A stretch of 64,000 bases of DNA from Pseudeuparius sepicola (Eukaryota; Arthropoda; Insecta; Coleoptera; Anthribidae), in the NCBI GenBank assembly GCA_963920635.1, contig OY987302.1, positions 25,581,278-25,645,277 on the forward strand. Reading direction: 5' to 3'. The first letter of the stretch is position 1; the number at the start of each line of letters is the position of its first letter. Shown in pieces: positions 21,151 through 31,439 of this stretch. The position numbers were made by a program, and so were the translations under genes. The notes under the pieces were generated by a model. It did no database searches. It was given only the letters and a program-made list of their open reading frames with translations, and had not been told where the DNA came from.

Positions 21151-22896
21151 GGACAGATTTTGCAAAAAAAGTTGTCCAGCTGTTTTTTGTTTTCTGTTGC
21201 TTGTATTCAATATTGCTCTCGTATCCTTACGACTCTGTCTCACAGTGGCTAACTAGGGATTCCATAAAGAAGGCTAGTAGCTAGTACTAAATTAAAATAC
21301 TGAAATATTTTGTTCTTGGTAGTTGGGCTACTGGCACAACATAATATAGTTCAAAGCAACCCTGCTGAGACTGGCTGTTTGCCACCAGCGTTAGGGTGTA
21401 ATGGAGCATAGCAAACTGTAGTTATAATAATAATAATAATATTTATTGATGATATACATACATAAAAGCAATTTCACAAGTCAAATTCTTAAAATAGTGT
21501 GATTAAAATAGAAGCAAGTACTGCAGTTAAATATTATTGGAAATTATTAGGGACTATCAGAAGCAGCAAGTAAGTGAGTTGGGACAAAAAATGTAATACA
21601 ATGGTAAGCATTAAAAAATCATCACAATAAAAATGACACATACATGCACATACTGCTCATACATCTCAGGCTGCCATGATTGACAAGGACAAGTCATTGA
21701 AATTGTTATTAAGGAATTCGTCCATTCTGAAGAAAGCCTTTGCCTTTAGGTATCTTTTCATTTTATTTTTAAATTGAGTTGGAGGTAACTCCCTAATTGT
21801 TTCCGGTAGCACAATATAAAACTTAATAGCACAATAATTAGGCCCATCTCTAGCCCTGTTGACCCGATGATATTCAATACACAAATGTTATTTTGCTCTA
21901 GTGCCATGAAAATCTGAGTTTTTACTATAAGCGCCAATATTTATCTTTAGATAGAGAAGGCATTCAAGAATAAACACACTAGGTAGGGTGAGGATACCAA
22001 GCAAAATAAACTTGTCTCTACATGGTTCGCGAAACGCAATGCCTGCCATCAGTCTAATGCATCTTCGCTGAACACCAAACACTCTTGTTGCATGTGGGGT
22101 ATGACCCCACAGTAATATACCATATGTTATATGAGAATGAAAATGACCATAGTAAGCTTGCATCAGCACTTTACTGGAGACAACGTTTAAGAGGTTACGA
22201 ATCAGGTAAATGTTTTTGTTCAGCTTTTTAATGAGTTTATTGGTATGCTCCCATGTCAACTTGCTATCTAGGTGAAGTCCAAGAAAGTTGACTGGATTAT
22301 TAAAGGTGTTTACTGACCTTAAGGAGAAATTTAAGATTTGTGTTTTTCCTGTGTTCACACAAAGGTGATTTGATACAAACCATTGCTCAATTTTCATGCC
22401 AGAATCAACAATGTGCTGGTCAAGGAGCTCAGGGGAATCTGAAATATTTATAGATGTTGTATCATCTGCATACAAAACGAGATTAAGATTGTCTATACAT
22501 GCAAGGTCATTTATATAAATTAGGAATAGGGTAGGCCCAAGAATGGAGCCTTGGGGCACCCCATACTTTAAATTCAGCGACTCGGATCTACTTCCATTCA
22601 CTGAGACGTACTGACTTCTACCCTCAAGGTAAGACCCAATCAGTCCAATACTCACTGTCAAGACCATACCTGGCTAGTTTCTCAAGCAGTAGCTGATGGT
22701 CGATGCAGTCGAAAGCCTTAGTGAGGTCATAAAAGCGAGTCTGTATATATTTATTATCATTATACGCTTGCTGAATTTGTTGTACCAGGCTTAGTATTGC
22801 TTTAGTGGTCGATCTCCCCGTTCGGAATCCAAACTGGACAGAAGCCAGCAGTTGCCCATTCTCAAAAAAAATCACCAGTTGTGTGTTCAATAGGTA

Positions 22897-23800
22897 CCCT
22901 CAAAGTGGGTGACTTGAAATCGCAGGGTGACTTGATAATATTCTGCGCAGCCGCAGAATTGTATTGATTGCCATCTATCGGTGGGGGACACAAGTTTGTC
23001 ATTTTGCATATGGCTACTAAAGGCCTCGGTCTGCTAGTTTCCTTGGTTGGTCTGACGTTGATGTGACCAGTTGTTCCGCGAAAAATTGATGAAAATTTGA
23101 TAAAAATAGTTGTTTTTTGAAACTCCGCAAACTTTTAAGTACCTGGTATACCTATTCAGGACTGTCAATAAGGAATGTATTTTCGTGTACGGAATGAGAA
23201 AAATGTCCTCTTGAAGATTCTAACCTCACTTTAGCATAATTTTAATTTTAGTGATACTTTTGAAGCTGATTTTGATTTTTGTTACATTTCTAGGGTGACT
23301 TGAAAAAATGCCACAAAAATATAAACGTAAAATAAGAGGTCGCAACTATGTCCGATAATCAAAAGAAACACTAGGAGATGCACTAAAGCATATTAAAAGG
23401 GGTATGAGTTTTGCAATAGCTAGCGAAACATTCAATATTTCACTATCAACGCTATGGAGAAAAATTAATAATAAACATCAAAAAAAATTCCACCTACTCC
23501 CATTATTTTTAAAAAGCTAAATTTATTGTCAAGTCACCCTTTAGAGTGGGTGACTAGCTCATTAAACCAGTTTTACTGTAGTTTTTCAAGTCACCCGGAT
23601 GGCGGGTGACTTGAAAATGTTATATTTATATATTTTTTATTTAAAAAAAAAACGGGACTAATTGAACTCTAGACCTAGCAATATTCTTCCTTCAGCTCAT
23701 ATGTAAGTTTTGCATATTTTTTTAGTAACCAAATTTGAACTGACTTGCCTGGACAATGACAGATAAGTCAAAATTGTTATCAAGTCACCCACTTTGACGG
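22897..23800 (+). mobile_element. Pogo/Tc1-type deletion derivative inserted in the LINE RT
   Basis: 904 bp with matching inverted ends CCCTCAAAGTGGGTGACTTG and CCGTCAAAGTGGGTGACTTG, flanked by TA at 22895-22896 and 23801-23802. Removing it with one TA restores the RT codons for the run VFEYLLNT across the join, so TA is the target duplication. Inside is the N-terminal helix-turn-helix of a pogo-like transposase (23308-23515) but no catalytic domain. GGGTGACTTG or its complement occurs seven times exactly. Confidence 0.85.
23308..23515 (+). pseudogene. Pogo-like transposase N-terminus (psq-type HTH) remnant
   Basis: From ATG the frame gives MPQKYKRKIRGRNYV, a stop, then KETLGDALKHIKRGMSFAIA and SETFNISLSTLWRKINNKH. 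The pattern MPxKYxRK ... AL..I..G.S...A...F.I..STLWRK is the pipsqueak-type HTH at the start of many pogo/jerky-like transposases. The DDE catalytic domain is absent and one nonsense codon is present. Confidence 0.7.
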
Positions 23801-23802
23801 TA

Positions 23803-24400
23803 CTCGAAGACTTTCCCAAGAACTGGCAAAATTGAAATTGGACGATAGTTGTTTACTTCATTTATATTCCCCTTCTTGAAGACAGGCACATCCTCTTTAT
23901 TCCTACGAGTTCCACAAGTTGCTTGTCCCAAACCAAATAAAGGTAGTAATCCATCGAGAGGAGACTTTTTCTTAGACAGGCGAACCCTAGCACACCCCCT
24001 TTACCGTCTTCAACGTATATCCCAAGGTATATCCTTGTATAATAAGCGAGACCATAAGTGTGCAAGATAGTCTAATATTTAAAAAAATGAAGTGGCCGAC
24101 GTATCTGAAAGTCGGTATACATCTTGCACTCTTATTAGTAAACTTATTTGAAGATAAGTCGGAATTGTATTTATAATTCCTGTATTCTGATATTATTTTT
24201 TCATATGGCAGCGCCCATCGCTACCGAGTGCCACAATATGGGCCCCCAAAGCGGGCGTGCAACGCGTGTGCAGCACGCGGGCAGCATCTCGGGCAGGACG
24301 GCAAACATTGGTCCACCTTGTACTTAAAACGTATAGTTTTTTTTAATATTTATAATTCATACTATATTATTTTGTTTTTTTTTGTATTAGAATCTATTTT
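23803..24400. other. LINE RT start, then fragments of a TATAC/GACGT repeat family
   Basis: Up to ~23885 the sequence is the interrupted LINE RT. Beyond that, 24083-24150 (GTGGCCGACGTATCTGAAAG) and 24208-24235 (CAGCGCCCATCGC) match parts of the palindromic family at 25939-26696. No gene is seen. Confidence 0.5.
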
Positions 24401-24439
24401 TCTTTAATAAACTTTTATATGACTGTTCAACTTATTCTT

Positions 24440-25130
24440 TATATACAGGAAGATTTTTTAAAACTACCATCGCGATTTTCTCGCTTATTTCGCATCCTAC
24501 AAAAAAAAGTAAAGAAACAAAAATGTGGCAATTTTGCACAGCTAAGTGGTGCTGCAAAAGAAATTGGCATCCATGGCCAACTTGATGTGCAATATCAAAA
24601 ACACCTCAAATTGAGCAAAACAATTAATAGCCATAGCATGTTTATTTTAAGATATAGAGGAAAACTTTCATATTGAAAATTGAGGGCACTAAAAAGCTTT
24701 TATGCAACTGGGTAGGTACACAGACAGTTTCAGAAAATTACACAGGGTCTTCGGCTCTCTTGAGGCTATGATTTTTTTTGTTTATTTCTTATTAAGCGAT
24801 TTTCTCGGTTGGGTTGTGCTGCACAGAAAATAAAATATGGCAATTTTGGCCAGCCAGGTGACGTTAAAAGAAGAGATGGGCCTCCATGCCCAATTTTTCC
24901 CGCTGTGCTAAAAAAACTTTAAATTGACAAAAATTTGCATGCCCTTAAGAGAGCCAAAGACCCTCTGTAATTTGTTGAAACTATCTGAGTACGTGGATAG
25001 ATAAAGCTTCTCAGAGCCATCAATTTTCAATATAAAAGTTTTCCTATGTGTCTTAAAATAAACATTCCACGGCTAATAGTTTTGCTCAATTTGAAGTTTT
25101 TTATATCGCGCGACAAGTTGACCATGGATG
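24440..25130. mobile_element. Long imperfect palindrome (fold-back MITE)
   Basis: Left arm blocks AATTGGCATCCATGGCCAAC, CAAATTGAGCAAAACAATTA and GGAAAACTTTCATATTGAAA return inverted at 25115, 25085 and 25030. Each arm is about 250 bp around a centre near 24790. Arms are diverged by many substitutions. No coding potential; the ORF at 24419-24676 is part of an arm. Confidence 0.65.
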
Positions 25131-25154
25131 CCGATTTCTTTTTCACCAACTATA

Positions 25155-25675
25155 CTCCAGTCTGAATAAAATAGAAAGTAGGTCAGTCTTGCGCAATGCG
25201 GCATTTGGATCGATGATCAAAAACAGAGTTGCCAAACGTGGCATATAAAGCTTTCTTTCCACGTCGAAATATAATCCATAACCCGCGATTTCTGATCACT
25301 TGCCTCGTTGATATGGCAACCTCGAATTCCAGGTTCTCCTTCTGTCAGCTCTAGCGCCCCTGATTGGCTTAAAGGTATCTTTATGTATATGCTTAAAGGC
25401 CGAGCGCGCCAAATATATATTTTTAGAGGGTCCGCAATCCATGGGCGCATCACGTCGCGGATACCTTCTCCCGTGCGAGTACTGTAGATTGTGCCACCTT
25501 ATTTTGGAGTGTTTATTGTAATAATTATACGTTAAAAATGCAGGAAACACCTTCATTTAGGCCATTTAGGGAATTTTAAACAATATGGGAACGCCCATGG
25601 TGGCTTTCATAGACATAATCGGCGAATTCTATACTGCGCATGACTGACCTACTTTCTATTTTATCCAGACTGAAG
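25155..25675. mobile_element. TATA-flanked MITE (CTYCAGTCTGRAT ends)
   Basis: 521 bp. CTCCAGTCTGAATAAAATAG at 25155 and its complement ending CCAGACTGAAG at 25675 are flanked by TATA on both sides (25151-25154 and 25676-25679). The arms share ~45 bp including GAAAGTAGGTCAGTC. The ends and TA-type target suggest a Tc1/mariner-related MITE. Confidence 0.75.
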
Positions 25676-25689
25676 TATAAGTGTTATAC

Positions 25690-25812
25690 TTCGGATGTGG
25701 AGTTAGGCACATGCACGTCCAAAGAAGTCACGTGGCTCAACTCGGCAACAAGAGCACATACGTATACCTACCGGCTTTTATATATGTCGGACATATAAAC
25801 AACCACTGCGTT
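25690..25812 (-). repeat. Single-ended copy of the GTGGC-TATTTATACGTC family
   Basis: Contains GTCACGTGGCTCAACTCGGC, ATACGTATACC and CTTTTATATATGTCGGACATATAAACAACCACTG. The order is inverted relative to the left end of the element at 25939. Only one end is present. Confidence 0.6.
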
Positions 25813-25938
25813 TAAAAAATGCCCTTGACTATACTTGACTTTGAACTTAGATAAGGATTTGCTTTGAACTGATAGATATTTTAACAACAGTACAAAGTAC
25901 AATTCAATAGAAATCTGTTACTGGGTGTCAATTAAAGG

Positions 25939-26696
25939 CAGTGGCTATTTATACGTCCGACGTATATAAAAGTGGGTATACGTTTTGCGCTCTCATTGGC
26001 CAGTTGAGTCACGTGACTTCTGTGGACGTACATTTAACTCCGTACACGTCCGAAGTAAACTTATTTAGATTAGATACGTCGGGACCAGTCGGAAGTTCAT
26101 TTTTCTCAAGCATCTTTGCAATAAGGAGTGTATGCCCTCCTTTTTGAATGATAGGCGCTGCCGTATGAAAAAAGAAGATGGCATTTGCACCATATCGTGG
26201 CAGTCGGCAGTGATGCACGCTGCCTTACGAAAAAAAAAGTGGTAGAACATTTCCAATGTTGTAACCCACTCCCGATTTTCTTGAAATTTTGGCTAGGTAC
26301 CCCCTATTTTCGCCCGACGTTCGGCATTGTGACTCACCCCCGATTTTCTTGAAATTTTGGCTACCTACCCCCCGAAATTCGGCGCGGCGCCGAATGTCGG
26401 GGGGGGGGGGAAATCAGGGGTGGGTTACAACATTGGAAATAATTACCACTTCATTTTTCATACCGCAGCGCCCATCGCCGAAAAAGGAGGGCATACGCAA
26501 TATAAAATATGAGACAAGATAGGTCTGAATAATCTCGGACATTATCCAATCAACTTATTAGTAAACAAGCCGATTCATCATCCATCGGACGGTAGAAAGA
26601 AGGTTATGTGTCACGTGACTCAATCCACCAATAAGAGCGCAAGACGTATAGCGACTTTTATATACGTCGCACGTATAAATAGCCACTTCCTCAATT
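25939..26696. mobile_element. Nested palindromic MITE with GTGGCTATTTATACGTC ends
   Basis: Outer arms: GTGGCTATTTATACGTCCGA with GTATATAAAAGT and CACGTGACT at the left, inverted at 26600-26696. A middle pair AGGAGTGTATGCCCTCCTTT / AAAAAGGAGGGCATACGC lies at 26120 and 26485. The innermost pair is at 26256-26440. The onion-like structure points to successive insertion into one palindrome, or to a composite hairpin. No coding content. Confidence 0.65.
26256..26440. mobile_element. Innermost hairpin with GTTGTAACCCAC ends
   Basis: CCAATGTTGTAACCCACTCC at 26257 pairs with GGGTGGGTTACAACATTGG ending near 26438. Arms of roughly 30 bp continue through CCCGATTTTCTTGAAATTTTG, which is duplicated in direct orientation at ~26270 and ~26340. 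A G-run of about 12 marks the right arm. Confidence 0.6.
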
Positions 26697-26737
26697 AAAA
26701 GGGTACCTAAATTAATTACAACTTTAACTGTACATCA

Positions 26738-26743
26738 TTTTAT
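26738..26743 (-). terminator. Polyadenylation signal AATAAA of the UPF0390 gene
   Basis: TTTATT on the plus strand is AATAAA on the minus strand, 14-19 nt past the stop codon of the gene at 26757-27103. This implies a very short 3' UTR. Confidence 0.6.
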
Positions 26744-26756
26744 TGATTAGGTATCC

Positions 26757-27103
26757 TCATTTTTCTGTTTTCTTATTATAATTTGCAACTGCCTCCTGTG
26801 CTTTTGATAATGTTTTTTGGGTTTCTCCACTCCTGGCTCTAACTTCGTCTTCGAATGCTTTATTAAGTGTCTTCGTAATAGCTCGCTTAAGTCTGTGGGA
26901 TTCTTCGAATTTAGTCTTTTTCGGTTGTACAGGACAATCTAAAATTTGGGGAATTACCCTCTATAAATATGTAAAAAAAAGTTTGGTTTTGAATTTTACT
27001 TACTTGCTCTTTTTGTTGCACTTAATACTTTCGGTTTTTTATTTTTATTAGATTTAACGTTTTTGGGTAATTTAGTTTTAACTTTTAACTTGCCTTGGGC
27101 CAT
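26757..27103 (-). CDS. UPF0390 / Leydig-cell-tumour 10-kDa protein homolog (host gene, 2 exons)
   Basis: Exon 1 is 27103-27004, starting MAQGKLKVKTKLPKNVKSN and ending ...SATKRA plus one base, with donor GTAAGT (26998-27003). Exon 2 is 26938-26757 after an ATTTTAG acceptor, reading CPVQPKKTKFEESHRLKRAI and TKTLNKAFEDEVRARSGETQ, then KTLSKAQEAVANYNKKTEK and stop. The intron of 65 bp joins in frame (A|AT = Asn), giving 93 aa. MAQGK at the start, the lysine-rich first exon, xPxQPKK and LSKAQEAVA near the end match the small basic UPF0390 (DUF2462) proteins of insects and the human C19orf53 homolog. These are thought to be nucleolar or ribosome-associated, but the function is poorly known. The intact frame and clean splice sites argue for a live host gene amid TEs. 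Confidence 0.9.
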
Positions 27104-27534
27104 AATGGAATAATAATGGATCAGAGTAGGGTTAAAGGCTCAGACTCAGACTAATGAATAAACATTAGTCTGAGGTTAAAGGAACCCTAGATCAGAGAAC
27201 TTTTGGAATTTGTGAACGTGAACACCACAAAATAAAATATATGGATTAGGACCAGTGCTGCTCCTAGGCAAAGAGAAAATGTACTTTTAACTTTATCTGT
27301 TGGAGAATTGTACTAAAATGTAGACAATTGTACTAAGTTTTCTATAATACTCGGTCTCAGTTTCCATAGACAATAATCAAGTTTTGATAGCTGTTCTCAA
27401 CGTTACCTACCATAGATTATCTTTTTAAGTGTGCTTGACAATAGTACAAGGTCGGATGCAGTCCAGTTAAGATTCCATTTCGTCGCGTGTTATTTCATAA
27501 AAATGGGTCAAAAACTTAGTTTTGCAGCAAGGCC
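27104..27534. promoter_or_regulatory. Upstream region of the UPF0390 gene
   Basis: About 430 bp between the start codon and the next transposon end. It contains a small hairpin (TCAGACTAATG...CATTAGTCTGA at 27145-27172) and no obvious TATA box. The promoter must lie here or inside the flanking element; no specific site can be assigned. Confidence 0.35.
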
Positions 27535-28181
27535 TATACAGGGTGTAACTGAACTGATGGTCAAAAATGAAACCACGTATTCTTGGAGTCAAAATAAGGG
27601 CACTCTTCATATATTTTTTCTCCTACGGGCCATAGTTTTTTTTATACAGAGCCTAAAAATTTAGAGAAAAATGCACATATTTCTTAGTATTTCTAGAAGT
27701 ATACGAGATATTTTCTTCAAACTTGGCGTGTCACATGAGCGGATGACCTGTCAAATTTAAGCTTAATATGAAGCTTCTGAGGCATGGCCTCCTACGATTT
27801 ACGGCTCACTTCGCGTCCTTTCTGGCCTGCTCATTCGAACCAAAAATCCCGTTCGCGTACTTCTAGAGTTGACCGCAAGACGGAGCCACCAACCGTACTC
27901 CTGTCAAACACAAAATATTAAAGGTTATGTCCAGAAATAAACCGGCTGTTGTCAAAGGTCGAGTTTCACATTCCCTGCTGGCGTGTTTTTCGCGCATTTA
28001 GGTTATATTTTCTGTTGTATAACTTTTTTGTAATTATTAAGTGTGAATTTCACAGAATACCGGAGCCGTGCCGTTTTTTTGGACTGTAGTGAGCGAATAG
28101 GAGTGGTGTTTTGAATTTATTAAAAGCTGGGTTCTTTTTACAGGAGGGGTCGTTCTCCTGCTTCATTTCATATTGTAAATA

Positions 28182-28491
28182 ATGCCGCGGTTGTGTTCCA
28201 TGGCGAATTGTCGCTTTAAGCAATTGCCTTTATTTGAATTCCCGAGTAATAGCATTCAACTTAAAACTTGGATCGAAGCTATTAGTGCTGGAACAGGTAT
28301 ACTTTTAAAATTGAGTATTGACTTGTGTTTAAAATCAGTTTTTGTGTGTAGGAACATTTATCCATCCTATAGAACAAGCGGATGGTTTGTTTATCTGTTC
28401 TGGACATTTTAAAAAAGAAAGCTTCAGAATATGCAAAGACAACAGAAGGAAATTGAAGGTGAATTCAATTCCCACCATTTTTACAGAGGTG
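28182..28491 (+). CDS. THAP-domain protein, first two exons only
   Basis: Exon 1 (28182-28294) reads MPRLCSMANCRFKQLPLFEF and SNSIQLKTWIEAISAGT. An intron of about 57 bp runs from GTATAC to TGTGTGTAG. Exon 2 then gives GTFIHPIEQADGLFICSGHF, KKESFRICKDNRRKLKVNSI and PTIFTE, followed by a GTGAGT donor at ~28492. The spliced product has the C-x4-C ... W ... C-x2-H zinc ligands and closing xxP of a THAP DNA-binding domain (~90 aa). THAP domains sit at the N-terminus of several DNA transposases and domesticated proteins. Later exons were not found, possibly because they were displaced or destroyed by the insertions from 28.9 kb on. The domain itself is intact. Confidence 0.7.
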
Positions 28492-28902
28492 AGTAGGTAT
28501 ATTTTTTATAATACTCTCATTTAATTTTTAGTGTGGGTGTCAATGGGCAACGAGAATACAGAGCTGGTTTAGATCCATCAATTTAGTACTTACCTAGTAT
28601 AAAAATCAGTAGATAATAAGTCGATACTTAGATCGAAATAGCAACAAGTCCCACATAAACATATCTACACAGAGTTTTCGATATATAACATACCATAGTG
28701 TAAAGTTCTACTTGAGGTTCTACGACGAGAATTGATCTGCTCGGAAGAAGGACTAGAGTACATTTTGCGAAGAAATATGAAATATGTAGATGCGATATGT
28801 ACATCCTCTGTATGTACTCTCAGTGTAGGTACTTGTAACTTTTTTTACTCCATGAAGTAATTATTTTCTCTTTATATTTCAATATTATGCAACTATTTAT
28901 TT

Positions 28903-29399
28903 TTGGTAAAACTTTCCCGTGGTGTCTGCCCCGATTTTTTTGAAATTTTGGCTACCCCCCTATTTTCGGGGTCCGTGACCACGAATCTGACCTTAGTTTT
29001 CGGCGCTCGGACGTACTTTCCGAGAAAATGAATTTTCAAATTTCCTTTGACACCTCACTTTTCATGGCGATATTTGTGGCTATAATTGAGATGAATTTAG
29101 CTCAAACTGATCACCACACTATTTTGCACCTTTTGCAACATCGAAACTTCGCGAAAACCAGCGGAAAATCCGAAATTTTGAAAGATTTATGCCGTGTTTA
29201 CGTCCGGCCTGGCCGCTGTTTTCGCCCGACAATAGGCGCGCGCCGATTGATGTCAAAAGGAAATTTGAAAATTCATTTTCTCGGAAACTACGAGCGCCGA
29301 AAACTAAGGTCAGATTCGTGTTCAGGGACCCCGATAATAAGGGGGTAGCCAAAATTTCAAAAAAATCGGGGCAGACATATACCACGGGAAAGTTTTACC
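28903..29399. mobile_element. Fold-back MITE with GGTAAAACTTTCCCGTGG ends
   Basis: Left GGTAAAACTTTCCCGTGGTG and right CACGGGAAAGTTTTACC face each other. The arms run ~170 bp with GAATCTGACCTTAGTTTTCG and GAGAAAATGAATTTTCAAAT returning inverted at 29320 and 29270. About 497 bp in all. The ORFs at 29028-29416 on both strands are products of the arms. Confidence 0.75.
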
Positions 29400-29527
29400 T
29401 TATCTTTTTACGATAGTTGTACACATCAATTTCAGAGATGGATTGAGGTGCCAGAGGAGAAGGCATTCAGATTTATTTTATTATAATATATTAATATACC
29501 GATGGTAGTTTGGCAAAAGGGCGAATA

Positions 29528-30529
29528 TGCGTTTTGCGCAATCTGATAGAGGGACGTCTGCCACATTGTATAGGAAAAGGGCCAATTTGTAGTTACAAAA
29601 ACATTAAATCTATTTTTAAAAAAACGTGAAAATATTATGGCGAATATTCATTTTTCAGAGCGTCTAAAGGGCAGATTGGTATATTATGGGAGCAGGCTGT
29701 GTTTGTTTTGATATGGTTTGAGCAAGACGGTGTTAGGTTAATATTTTGATTTAAACGTGCAAGTAAGTAGCAAATATATGTATAGTTTACTTGTTTTTAG
29801 CTGTAGTTCTACTAGCGAATAAGCACGGGAAAATGTTGGCATTTTCGTCCTTCCTTCCATTAAAATAGATACACATTTGCCCTTTTACTGTGTTTTGATT
29901 AAAACGTTCGCCCTTTTGCTTTTTACAAATTTAACTTAACACACTTTACATTGTTGAAAATGCCAAATTAATGAAATTTTTGACAGTGCAACCAAGTTGC
30001 ATGCAACAAATTGCATCGTCAGAACCGAGCATTACAATTAGTGCTTGGGCCAAGGAACTTTTTCCATTATATATCATAACGGGCTAAATTTTTGTGAAAA
30101 GCTTCGTTTTGACAAGTCCTACAACTTTTCTCTCTTCGAGAAGTATCGTTAATAGTCGCTAATGCAGCACGCAGGCGTGAAACATGTCGATCGGGTGATT
30201 TTAAAATTTTGTATCATAACAATTAGTTGTTTAGTTAAATCGAGAGGACATTTTATAAAGAATGCGGAGAAATGTTTGTCCTACAAAAAAATAGTCATTA
30301 TGATACATAATGGAAAAAGACCGTCGGACCAAGCACTAAATAATTATTATTAACAATTTTTTGCCAATAAAAAATGTAAAAATATCAAAATGACAACAAC
30401 AAAAATTAGCACTGCGTCAACTATTCTCGGGGAAATAATTTAAGATTTTTTGTCCCATTCAAAAATATTACATTTTTTAGAGCTAGTAGATAATATCCAT
30501 CCAATTATTGTTATTCTAGATACAACATT
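29528..30529. other. Left interior of the CGATGGTA element
   Basis: AT-rich, with several internal GCCCTTTTGC/GCAAAAGGGC motifs (29880, 29909). No domain recognised; the 63-codon ORF at 30162 shows no known motif. Confidence 0.4.
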
Positions 30530-30958
30530 ATGTACAATCGGACAAAAAAAATTATGGAATTGGCACTGAAATGTGGAGAAGACGACATAGACGATTTAGA
30601 TCCCTTACTTTCCCAGGAAGATATAAATGATTTAGATATTGACTTATTAGATGAAAATGGAATGGTTTTTTCCCTGGAAATAGAGTCAGCAGGTTGTCAA
30701 AATGAAAGTACTGATCCTCAACTGATCTCTGTAGCGGCAGCCTTTGATGAAATTTTGCCAAATAATGTTACTTGTACGGAATCTGCTGATGTGGACGGTG
30801 GTGGTGGGTCTTCTGTGGAAAAACAGTTAGCAACATTTGCCATACATAATTGTTTTGGGTCTAACACAGATAATTATTTTATATTTTATAAAACATATTT
30901 TTTGTTACCTATTTTGAAAGTGATGTTTATTATTCCTAATAATAATAATTATGAGTAG
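30530..30958 (+). CDS. Hypothetical acidic ORF inside the CGATGGTA element
   Basis: 142 codons starting MYNRTKKIMELALKCGEDDI, followed by an acidic low-complexity run (DDLDPLLSQEDINDLDIDLL) and a GGGGSS linker. No family recognised. The C-terminal ~35 residues are hydrophobic and Asn-rich and look like intron or non-coding read-through. The acidic segment could be an internal exon of a transposon gene, but neither start nor splice sites are certain. Confidence 0.25.
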   Translation: MYNRTKKIMELALKCGEDDIDDLDPLLSQEDINDLDIDLLDENGMVFSLEIESAGCQNESTDPQLISVAAAFDEILPNNVTCTESADVDGGGGSSVEKQLATFAIHNCFGSNTDNYFIFYKTYFLLPILKVMFIIPNNNNYE

Positions 30959-31027
30959 GCCAGATACCCATCTGCTACTTTATAGCCTTACAAAACAGAA
31001 ACTCAAAATGTCGAATTAGTATCTTAA

Positions 31028-31365
31028 GAGGGGGTTGCCGACAGCGAAAGTGACGTTAGATTTCGTATTTTTTTAAGTTGTATAGCATAAAATCTAATAA
31101 CATTTTACCTGGCAAAAATTTAGTACAAACATCTCTGTCTTCATTTTAATCATAAGATCTTACAGGCAGTGTTTTGTTTTATAGGTTATGAAGACCTTGG
31201 GAAAAATAATAATTCCAATGCATATGCTTTTGAGATCTTATGATTAAAATGAAGACAGAGATGTTTGTACTAAATTTTTGCCAGGTAAAATGTTATTAGA
31301 TTTTATGCTATACAACTTAAAAAAATACGAAATCTAACGTCACTTTCGCTGTCGGCAACCCCCTC
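31028..31365. mobile_element. TTAA-flanked palindromic MITE
   Basis: GAGGGGGTTGCCGACAGCGA at 31028 and its exact complement ending at 31365 are flanked by TTAA on both sides (31024-31027, 31366-31369). Arms of about 135 bp are almost perfectly complementary around a ~70-bp loop. TTAA duplication points to a piggyBac- or Kolobok-type mobiliser. The near-perfect arms suggest a young insertion. Confidence 0.85.
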
Positions 31366-31439
31366 TTAAGTCTAGGCAAAAGGGCGAATATATGGGCGAA
31401 TTTACTAAGGGACGGTAAGAAAGTACCTCACTTATATAC

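Larger units (their letters stand above)
21425..23885 (-). mobile_element. Jockey/CR1-like LINE, 5'-truncated, with a pogo-type insertion
   Basis: The element runs on the minus strand from about 23885 down to a (TTA)n 3' tail at 21425-21441. The RT is interrupted at 22895-23802 by a TA-flanked element. After that insertion is set aside, the RT frame continues across the break, so the LINE was already present when the insertion occurred. The part upstream of the RT is missing. Confidence 0.85.
21666..23885 (-). pseudogene. Jockey/CR1-like reverse transcriptase, interrupted and frameshifted
   Basis: In order on the minus strand: PVFKKGNINEVNNYRPISIL and PVLGKVFE (23885-23803), then after the insertion LNTQLVIFFENGQLLASVQF and DLTKAFDCIDHQLLLEKL (22890-22660). 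A frameshift near 22660 follows, then YGVPQGSILGPTLFLIYIND, the YADD box, LGLHLDSKLTW and a C-terminal LECLLYLK region to 21888. Another frame change leads to the terminal KMKRYLKAKAFFRMDEFL (to 21666). These are the usual RT blocks of Jockey-superfamily LINEs. At least two frame breaks and the insertion make it inactive. Confidence 0.85.

Noticed and set aside
29028..29416. Overlapping 75-106-codon frames on both strands
   Set aside because: They mirror each other because they lie in the two arms of a palindromic MITE.
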